Of a stretch of DNA of 7,738 nucleotides, positions 1 to 5,695 are shown piece after piece (position 1 is the first letter of the stretch; the number at the start of each line of letters is the position of its first letter). The DNA lies in contig JAUWWJ010000064.1 in the NCBI GenBank assembly GCA_030616935.1, positions 1 to 7,738 on the forward strand. The letters run 5' to 3'. Below the pieces are notes generated by a model. That model was not told where the DNA came from. It saw only the letters and a list, made by a program, of their open reading frames with translations, and did not search any database. Source of the stretch: Planctomycetaceae bacterium. GTDB taxonomy: Bacteria; Planctomycetota; Planctomycetia; Pirellulales; UBA1268. Position numbers and translations under genes: made by a program.

Positions 1-815
1 AAGGCTATTGGAGTGGCGTTGAGAATCGTGTCGAATTACGCCCAGGTCCAGCGGGTTCGGGGATCCGTTTTGTCCGCGAAGACCTTGGGGGGTCTTGTGT
101 TCCAGTTTCTCTCAGTAATCGTATTGAGGCAACGAAACGAACAAATCTCCAAGTGGGTAACGCGACCGTTGAGATGGTTGAGCATGTGCTCAGCGCGCTT
201 GCTGCTCTTGGTGTTGACTGTTGTGAAATTAGCCTTACCGCAGCTGAGTTGCCCGGTCTTGATGGGTCGGCGGATGCGTATGTTGCAGCCATTGATCAAG
301 CGGGCATTAGGCCTCTCGATGGCACGGTAACAAATCCACTTGTCGTTCAGTCGCCGATCACAATCGAAGCTGCGGCTGGTGATGCGGTGATCGAAGTTGC
401 TCCACCAACAACAGCGGGCCTACGAGTACACTACTCAGTAGAATATCCGGGCTCACCAATACCGCCCCAGCAGTATGAGGCCGCGGTTTCACCAGCTTGT
501 TATCGAGAAGAGGTTGCGGCCGCTCGAACATTTTTGTTGGAAGAAGAAGCCCGCAAGTTGCAGGAAGAGGGTGTGGGGCTGACTGTCACCACTCAAGATC
601 TCATAGTTTTTGGTGAGAACGGCCCGCTCGAGAACGAATTGCGGTGGCCGAATGAATGCGCGCGACATAAGGTTCTGGATATCATCGGCGACTTGTTTCT
701 GGCAGGGAGGCCGTTTTTTGGTGACATTGTTGCCCGCAGAAGTGGTCATTGTTTGAATGCAGAGGTTTTGGCTGCAGTTTTGGAAGCAGAGGCCCGGATG
801 TCTGGAAGCATGTGA
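1..815 (+). CDS. lpxC: UDP-3-O-acyl-N-acetylglucosamine deacetylase LpxC (5' partial)
   Basis: Zinc-dependent deacetylase of the committed step of lipid A synthesis, removing the N-acetyl group from UDP-3-O-acyl-GlcNAc in the cytoplasm. The frame is open from base 3 to the TGA at 813-815, giving 270 visible residues. The GTG at 153 is internal, not a start, because the residues before it already match LpxC (RVELRPGPAGSG, then GIRFVREDLG). By comparison with the roughly 305-residue E. coli enzyme about 16 N-terminal residues lie outside the window. The catalytic set is complete: Glu60-His61 (MVEHVLSAL, bases 180-185), the MDGSA-like loop seen as GLDGSA, His222 and Asp226 (ARHKVLDIIGD, bases 666-680) and His249 (SGHCLN, bases 747-749). 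The GLH(S/T)G motif reads GYWSG. No FabZ domain is fused at the C terminus. The next gene follows 49 bp downstream on the same strand, so co-transcription is likely. Confidence 0.95.
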   Translation, partial: GYWSGVENRVELRPGPAGSGIRFVREDLGGSCVPVSLSNRIEATKRTNLQVGNATVEMVEHVLSALAALGVDCCEISLTAAELPGLDGSADAYVAAIDQAGIRPLDGTVTNPLVVQSPITIEAAAGDAVIEVAPPTTAGLRVHYSVEYPGSPIPPQQYEAAVSPACYREEVAAARTFLLEEEARKLQEEGVGLTVTTQDLIVFGENGPLENELRWPNECARHKVLDIIGDLFLAGRPFFGDIVARRSGHCLNAEVLAAVLEAEARMSGSM

Positions 816-832
816 TGAAACATTTGTGTTGG

Positions 833-848
833 GTGGTGCCACCACCAC
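833..848 (+). repeat. Perfect 6-bp inverted repeat between lpxC and the oxidoreductase gene
   Basis: GTGGTG (833-838) and CACCAC (843-848) are exact inverted repeats around a four-base loop, CCAC. An alternative register pairs GGTGGT with ACCACC. It lies in the 49-bp gap after the lpxC stop and ends three bases before the Shine-Dalgarno site of the next gene. No T-run follows, so it is not an intrinsic terminator. A role in mRNA processing or in setting translation of the downstream gene is possible but unproven. Confidence 0.5.
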
Positions 849-851
849 TGC

Positions 852-858
852 AAGGAGG
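852..858 (+). promoter_or_regulatory. Shine-Dalgarno site AAGGAGG for the oxidoreductase gene
   Basis: AAGGAGG stands six bases before the ATG at 865. It is near-perfect and fixes this ATG as the start, rather than the in-frame ATG at 757 that lies inside lpxC. Confidence 0.85.
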
Positions 859-864
859 CAGGAA

Positions 865-1905
865 ATGAGTTTTGCACGGGTTGGTGTTGTGGGTTGTGGT
901 CACTTAGGGAAAATCCATGCTCGGCTGTTGGCTGGCCGAGATGATTGCAAACTGGTCGGCGTCGTCGATCCGATTCTGGATGTTGCTTCAGCGGTTGCTG
1001 AGGCACATGGTTGTGAATCGTATAGCGAACCTGAAGACCTTATCGGTCGAGTTGATGCAGCAGTTGTGGCAGCACCGACAGGGCTTCATGCGAAGGTTGC
1101 CATACCTCTCCTGGAGGCAGGCATCGATCTGCTTATTGAAAAGCCAATCGCCGCCGCAGTGGAGGACGCACGAGCAATTGTTGTAACGGCTCGCCGGTTC
1201 GGTCGCGTTGTTGCTGTTGGGCATGTGGAACGATTTAATCCTGCATGGGCTCTTGCGTGCCAGCAGCCAGGGAGGCCACTTTTTATTCAGGCTACCCGTT
1301 TAGCTCCATTCACATATCGTTCACTCGATGTTGGTGTCGTTTTCGATCTCATGATTCATGATATTGATCTGGTTTTGTCTTTGCAGCCAGGACGCTTAGA
1401 AAACATTGAATCCAACGGCATCGTCGCCACTGGTGGTCACGAAGATGTTGTGAAGGCAAGGCTTACTTTTGGCTCAGGCTTAGTTGCTGATCTCATGGCA
1501 TCCAGAATTAATCCGGTGTTGAGCCGGGAGCTTTCTATGTGGACAAGCGAGGCCATGGTTTCCGTTGACTTTAATGCAAAGACCGTCGGTGTTGTTGCGG
1601 CCTCTGAAGAAGTGGCAGCAGGAAAATTTATTGCTGACTCGGTGCCGGTTGGGGAGCGTGCGAACGCCAAAGAAGTGTTTTTTCAAGATGTGCTCCCCCA
1701 TCAAGCATTGCCAGTTCCTGATTCCAATGCAATTGCCTCAGAGCACGATGACTTTCTTAGAGCTCGTGCCGAGGGAGTAGATCCTCGTGTAAGTGCTTCT
1801 GCAGGGTCTGCTGCTCTTGAGGTGGCAACTCGGGTGCTTGATGTTCTTCGATGCACGAAACTTGGTGCGCCGCCGGCCATTATGGAGATGCGGAAAAGTG
1901 CGTAA
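865..1905 (+). CDS. Gfo/Idh/MocA family NAD(P)-dependent oxidoreductase, possibly a UDP-GlcNAc 3-dehydrogenase (GnnA-like)
   Basis: Predicted soluble cytoplasmic dehydrogenase of 346 residues, the usual size for the family. An N-terminal Rossmann fold begins at once, with the dinucleotide loop GCGHLG (residues 10-15) and an acidic residue at the end of the second strand (VVDP, about 33-36). The family motif EKP is at 92-94, and GHVERFNP is at 119-126. The catalytic-helix region DLMIHDID is at 161-168, with the family His at 165. The rest forms the C-terminal alpha/beta substrate domain. The ATG at 865 is chosen from the strong Shine-Dalgarno site; a longer reading from 757 would overlap lpxC. 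Placement after lpxC suggests an envelope sugar-nucleotide substrate. GnnA enzymes of the same superfamily oxidise C3 of UDP-GlcNAc beside lpx genes in other bacteria. The partner aminotransferase GnnB is not in the window, so the substrate is an inference while the family call is secure. Confidence 0.88.
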   Translation: MSFARVGVVGCGHLGKIHARLLAGRDDCKLVGVVDPILDVASAVAEAHGCESYSEPEDLIGRVDAAVVAAPTGLHAKVAIPLLEAGIDLLIEKPIAAAVEDARAIVVTARRFGRVVAVGHVERFNPAWALACQQPGRPLFIQATRLAPFTYRSLDVGVVFDLMIHDIDLVLSLQPGRLENIESNGIVATGGHEDVVKARLTFGSGLVADLMASRINPVLSRELSMWTSEAMVSVDFNAKTVGVVAASEEVAAGKFIADSVPVGERANAKEVFFQDVLPHQALPVPDSNAIASEHDDFLRARAEGVDPRVSASAGSAALEVATRVLDVLRCTKLGAPPAIMEMRKSA

Positions 1906-2027
1906 ACAAGGTGTCGCTTTATTCATGCTTCTTCGGTCAGCCTGATTGATACAACCTGAACCAGGCAGTAGCAAATGTAGATGATGTGACGATGATCAAT
2001 CAGAAGTATTCCTGTATTGCCGCTGCC

Positions 2028-2033
2028 GAGAGG
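2028..2033 (+). promoter_or_regulatory. Putative Shine-Dalgarno site GAGAGG for the exported protein
   Basis: GAGAGG lies six bases before the GTG at 2040. Neither the GTG at 1986 nor the ATG at 1992 in the same frame has a comparable site, and starting at 2040 gives a signal peptide of normal length. Confidence 0.5.
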
Positions 2034-2039
2034 CCCAGA

Positions 2040-2681
2040 GTGGAAGCACGTTCACAAAAATTCATTTGGTTCCTTGTGGCAATTTATGTCGCCTGCGGCC
2101 TACTTTCGATGAATCCGAGCCGAGCAGACGATCTGTCGTCGCAGATGCCTGGAAAGTTGGCCTTCGATGGTTTTGATATCGCCCCGGGCCAGAAGCGCGT
2201 TGCGCAGGCACTTGGTGGCATGGGGGCTCAGGGTGACAAAGAGCCTGAAGAGATTCCACTTGAGTTCTCCGTGAAGGGGCCGCCAAATAGCCGTGCTGGT
2301 TCCGGTGTTATGGCAGCTGAAGTAGGGCAAGAAATCGCTTTTCTCAATATTGCCGCTGGAGTCTTAGCTGATCGCAACTCGATAGTGGATGGCCCGTCAG
2401 GGTATACGAGCAGGCTCTCAATGGATTTTCAAAATAAGTCTCTCGTTGGTGGATTGGATCTCAAAACGAAAATGCGTAATTCTAAAAAACACAGTACGGT
2501 GGGCATTGAGTTTGGGCCGCGTCTTGCACGAAGATTCCGCAATGGTGTCGAGTTTTTTATGAAGGGTTCCGCCGAGGCTGTTTCTCGGTATGAACATGAT
2601 GGCGATATGGCCGCTACTGGAGGACCACTTCAGCGACCGGAACAGGTCGGGGTAAGTGGTAGTGTTGGTCTTGCGCGATAA
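2040..2681 (+). CDS. Exported protein of unknown function, possible outer-membrane beta-strand protein
   Basis: I do not recognise this family. From GTG 2040 the product is 213 residues; the frame is also open from GTG 1986 or ATG 1992 (231 or 229 residues), back to a stop at 1947. The 2040 start is preferred because of its Shine-Dalgarno site and because it gives a classical signal peptide: a short charged start with Arg4 and Lys7, a hydrophobic core at about 8-24 and a likely cleavage site PSRA|DD after residue 29. Cys19 inside the core could be a poor lipobox (YVAC), but type I cleavage fits better. The mature protein opens with a polar, Gly/Pro-rich stretch. From about residue 120 it shows alternating hydrophobic and polar residues (VGIEFGPRLARRF, VEFFMKGSAEAV), as in beta strands. 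It ends in GLAR, without the terminal aromatic usual for outer-membrane barrels, so it may be short or truncated. The oxidoreductase stop is about 130 bp upstream, on the same strand. Confidence 0.65.
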   Translation: MEARSQKFIWFLVAIYVACGLLSMNPSRADDLSSQMPGKLAFDGFDIAPGQKRVAQALGGMGAQGDKEPEEIPLEFSVKGPPNSRAGSGVMAAEVGQEIAFLNIAAGVLADRNSIVDGPSGYTSRLSMDFQNKSLVGGLDLKTKMRNSKKHSTVGIEFGPRLARRFRNGVEFFMKGSAEAVSRYEHDGDMAATGGPLQRPEQVGVSGSVGLAR

Positions 2682-2783
2682 TTTTGGCTCAGCGCACCAA
2701 AAAGAGTACCCATATCTTTGTTCAGGACTACCCAATTTCAGCCATCTTCTCAGACAGTGGGTGCATGGGCGGAGTGTACGGCC

Positions 2784-4325
2784 CTATGCAAGATCACGAT
2801 TTTGGAAAAGGACGAGGGCGATTAATAAGGCTATCGCGGAATATAAGCCTGCGTAAATTGCCGCCCATGCAAGGTATCCCCATGGTACTGGAACACCACC
2901 AATCACGGCCGCTTCGATCGTAAAATGTTCAAGTACTGGGAGAATGGTTGCAAAGAGCCGGCCAACAAACCGAACAATTGCCAGTTTGCCAACGCTTGAC
3001 TGAACAATAAGCGGAACGAGATGCCCCAGAACGTAAACCGTGAAGCAAATAATAAGATTCGGAATCATCCCAACTCGTGTCGATACTGCCAAGCTGACTG
3101 CTGCTAGTAGAACCGTTTCCAGAAGAGAAAGGACGAGGCCCGGAACAACAGTTACCATCTCTGTCGCACAATCTGACCACAGAGGAGCTGTCTTCGATGA
3201 TTCCCGGGCGTCATAGACAACCTTGAGGCTTGTGGTTGACATTAGTACCGCGCCAAGGATCATGAAGATGAGCAAGGCAACAAGGGCCAGGCCAATAAAT
3301 TTACCAAGGACAAATTGTCTCCGAGTAAGAGGTTTCGAGAGAACAGTGAGTGCTGTTCTCCCTTCAATTTCATCAGAAACAGTGACGCTAGCAGTCCATA
3401 TTACAACCAGGAGTGCAAGCACCTTCACCAAGGTAAGCCCACTGTCTTTAAGCATCTTCACGTCTTCGCCAAACGTGTTGTACGGAATCACAATGAATGA
3501 CAAGAGAAGAACGATCCCGGCCACAATAGCCACAGCAAAGATGGGTTGGCCGATGGCTTCTTTCATTGTTGACGAGGAGACGGCAGCAACTCGTCGGATG
3601 GTCAGTCGGAATAAGGAATAAAGACAAACTGTGATCAGAAGGACTGCTGCGGAAATAGGAAGGATGACAACCTCTGGGAATTCAGGCACAAGTTTCCAGC
3701 TGATTGCTAGGTGGGCCGGAGTTGCTTTCTCTCCGTCATTGAGGTTCGTTACTTCAAGTTGCGCACTTTTTCCAAGAAACGGATTTTCTTTTCCCTCCGA
3801 TTTTTCCCACGACCACGGTTTTTGTCCGTCGAGGTCAATATCTGGCACCTTGAGCAAGGCAAAGCCTTCAATTGGTTTCTGCGTTCGGATAGTGATTGGT
3901 TGATCTGTTTCAAAAGTTATAGTTTCGAGTTCCTGCGGCCGAAGCGGCAGGTCGATTTTTTCCTGCTCACTTCCAGGTGCAATTGTTACGACCGTTGATG
4001 AGCTACTTATTGTGAGTAGTCTGCTCAGTGATTGGCCGATACCACGGGCTGGGACGAGAGGTGTCAGGGCAATCGCTGTTCCTGATGCTGCCAGAAGGAG
4101 CCATGCGAGAGGGCCGAGGAAACCGTCATGCAAACTGGCTTTTGCTTCAGCTGCAGCCCGCGGTGCGATCAGTCGAAGAAGGCCCCACAGTGCTATAAGA
4201 ACGAGAGATGCAGAAAGCGCTCCCATGCCAACGAGCCAAATCGGTGGAAGTGCGATGAGCCAACGGTTTGCAAAAAGTGGCGTGATCATGTGTGCAATCA
4301 ATATAAATGACATGGAGAAAATCAA
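2784..4325 (-). CDS. ABC-2 type transporter permease protein
   Basis: Integral inner-membrane subunit of an ABC transporter, 513 residues when counted from TTG 4325. About nine hydrophobic segments are visible: roughly 30-54, 71-91, 218-240, 260-281, 297-317, 343-366, 392-415, 420-442 and 485-507. The N-terminal 4-18 may form another. A polar domain of about 125 residues (92-217) between the second and third segments is probably extracytoplasmic. The stretch SDEIEGRTALTVLSKPLTRR (317-336) is the cytoplasmic loop typical of ABC-2 (NosY-like) permeases. The protein ends in FQNRDLA, also common in this group. No ATPase gene is adjacent in the window, so the substrate is unknown. The start is uncertain: TTG 4325 lacks a good ribosome site, ATG 4313 and ATG 4289 lie further inside, and a purine-rich site at 4351-4356 points to a start near 4343. 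The gene follows the M16 gene at 4448 by about 100-120 bp on the same strand and may be co-transcribed. Confidence 0.88.
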   Translation of the reverse strand: MIFSMSFILIAHMITPLFANRWLIALPPIWLVGMGALSASLVLIALWGLLRLIAPRAAAEAKASLHDGFLGPLAWLLLAASGTAIALTPLVPARGIGQSLSRLLTISSSSTVVTIAPGSEQEKIDLPLRPQELETITFETDQPITIRTQKPIEGFALLKVPDIDLDGQKPWSWEKSEGKENPFLGKSAQLEVTNLNDGEKATPAHLAISWKLVPEFPEVVILPISAAVLLITVCLYSLFRLTIRRVAAVSSSTMKEAIGQPIFAVAIVAGIVLLLSFIVIPYNTFGEDVKMLKDSGLTLVKVLALLVVIWTASVTVSDEIEGRTALTVLSKPLTRRQFVLGKFIGLALVALLIFMILGAVLMSTTSLKVVYDARESSKTAPLWSDCATEMVTVVPGLVLSLLETVLLAAVSLAVSTRVGMIPNLIICFTVYVLGHLVPLIVQSSVGKLAIVRFVGRLFATILPVLEHFTIEAAVIGGVPVPWGYLAWAAIYAGLYSAIALLIALVLFQNRDLA

Positions 4326-4350
4326 TTCAAACGGTCTCGTAATCCACGAG

Positions 4351-4356
4351 CCCCCT
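4351..4356 (-). promoter_or_regulatory. Purine-rich AGGGGG, possible Shine-Dalgarno site of the permease gene
   Basis: On the minus strand AGGGGG is followed by seven bases and then ATT at 4343-4341, which is in frame with the permease. No ATG or GTG lies in that frame between the stop at 4358-4356 and the TTG at 4325. The nearby GTG at 4349-4347 is in another frame and stops after six codons. Confidence 0.3.
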
Positions 4357-4447
4357 CAACGAATCTATTGTGGCATTGATATCAACTTTTCGAAAGATGG
4401 GCCGTTCAGTGACCGGTAGGCCTGATTTTTTGTGGGTGAAACGGCTG

Positions 4448-5695
4448 TTACGAGGAAGACGAAACGTTCAAAAGAGGGCCTGCAAGCACTGTTGATGATG
4501 AGGCTGGAAGGTGCCATTCAGCGAGAATTCGGTGCAGATCTTCTCGTGAAATTTTGTCGAGTGTTGCCAGGTCATCAGGAACTGATCGATATCGGCCAAG
4601 ATGAGCCCATTCGAGGCCGAGGCTAAATAGTCGTTGTCTTGGCCGTTCTCCCGCAAGGACAACACGACTGAGAAGTTTGTTGCGTGCCTGGTCTACCTCA
4701 TTGTTGCTTAAGCCGTTTTCCGCTCCTTGATAGATTTCGACAATACGATCAAGGAGTGCGTGAGTGTTCTCTGGTTCACACGAAAGTTGTGTAACAAAAA
4801 CACCAGCATCCAGGAAATCATGATGATTGCATGCCGCATGTTCTGCTTTGCCTGAATCAACGAGATCCCAGTAGAGACGGCTACCGGAATCATCGCCAAG
4901 CACTACAGCAAGAAGTTTTGCAGCGAAGCGGTCGTTGGTGTCTTCTGCCGGCCCGGGGGACATTCGGACGGCATATTCCAAGGCTGCCTGCTCCCGAGTG
5001 ATAACGTCAGTGACTATTCCGGATTGCGAGGTAGAAAACTGGACTTTGCGGTTGCTGGGTGGTGAAGGGTTCCATTCTCCGCAGAGTTGATGTGCACTTT
5101 TGATAAGAGATTCGAAGTTAACTGCACCACTTGCTGCCAGAACAAGATTGTCGGATGAATAACGCTGCTGATGGTATTCACGCATCGCCTCAACCTCGAG
5201 TGCTTCGATTGAGGACGTGCTTCCAAGGACACTGCGTGCGAGTGGGTGGTCTCGGAAAAAAAGAGCCCGACAGCGATCGTCAGCACCGAAAGGTGGCTGG
5301 TCGTCGTACATTTTAATTTCTTCAAGGATCACTTGTTTCTCTGTGACGAAGTCATCTTCTCGAAGAGCTGGCCGCATCATTGCCGAGAGTAGCTCGAGGG
5401 CGTCATGCTGTTTTTCGGGAAGAACGGCAGCGTAATAGACCGTGTCTTCCTCGCTGGTGAAGGCATTCGCACTTGCACCCATGAAGTCAAAGCGGAGGTT
5501 GATATCTTCTGCAGATAACGTATCCGTTCCCTTAAACACCATGTGTTCAAGGAAGTGGCTGGCACCAGAGATAGCATCGTACTCATCTCGTGCGCCTGTT
5601 TTTACGAAAAAACCAAGGCTTGCCGAGTGAGCGGCTTCGCTCACTTCCGCTACGATGTCGAGTCCATTTGGAAGTTGCTCATGGCGAAACTGCAT
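4448..5695 (-). CDS. M16 family zinc metallopeptidase, catalytic subunit (M16B-type)
   Basis: Predicted zinc protease of 415 residues, the normal length for a single M16B subunit with two related domains. The inverted zinc motif HFLEH is at residues 47-51 (bases 5543-5557): His47 and His51 bind zinc and Glu50 is the general base. The distal ligand is in VILEEIKMYDD, Glu125 or Glu126, about 74 residues on. The N terminus (LPNGLDIVAEV) is the usual first strand and there is no signal peptide, so it is probably cytoplasmic. In the C-terminal domain the family segment SSRLFxxxRExxGLxYxV is degraded: SRL is kept at 272-274, but the Arg is Val279 and the Tyr is His286. It therefore probably depends on the partner encoded just upstream for substrate binding. 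ATG 5695 is supported by GGAGGT five bases upstream and lies inside the end of that partner gene, with a 17-bp overlap. The natural substrate is not indicated. Confidence 0.93.
   Translation of the reverse strand: MQFRHEQLPNGLDIVAEVSEAAHSASLGFFVKTGARDEYDAISGASHFLEHMVFKGTDTLSAEDINLRFDFMGASANAFTSEEDTVYYAAVLPEKQHDALELLSAMMRPALREDDFVTEKQVILEEIKMYDDQPPFGADDRCRALFFRDHPLARSVLGSTSSIEALEVEAMREYHQQRYSSDNLVLAASGAVNFESLIKSAHQLCGEWNPSPPSNRKVQFSTSQSGIVTDVITREQAALEYAVRMSPGPAEDTNDRFAAKLLAVVLGDDSGSRLYWDLVDSGKAEHAACNHHDFLDAGVFVTQLSCEPENTHALLDRIVEIYQGAENGLSNNEVDQARNKLLSRVVLAGERPRQRLFSLGLEWAHLGRYRSVPDDLATLDKISREDLHRILAEWHLPASSSTVLAGPLLNVSSSS

Noticed and set aside
13..330. A 105-residue + strand reading frame at the left edge
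   Set aside because: It overlaps lpxC in another frame and has no recognisable features.
153..815. Reading lpxC as a complete 220-residue gene starting at GTG 153
   Set aside because: The same frame is open to the left edge, and the residues before 153 match the LpxC N-terminal domain, so the gene is 5' truncated by the window and not short.
757..864. Longer N terminus of the oxidoreductase from ATG 757
   Set aside because: It lies inside lpxC and adds 36 residues before the Rossmann strand; ATG 865 has a near-perfect Shine-Dalgarno site.
1935..1965. Inverted repeat after the oxidoreductase gene (GGTCAG with CTGAACC)
   Set aside because: The pairing needs a bulge, has a long loop and no T-run; it is not above chance.
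2682..2783. Bidirectional terminator between the converging genes
   Set aside because: Only weak pairings are visible (AAAGA with TCTTT around 2701-2720, and ACCCA with TGGGT across a long loop); none has a GC-rich stem followed by a T-run.
4402..4416. Hairpin after the catalytic M16 gene as a terminator
   Set aside because: The stem is short with an internal G-A mismatch and no T-run follows on the minus strand.
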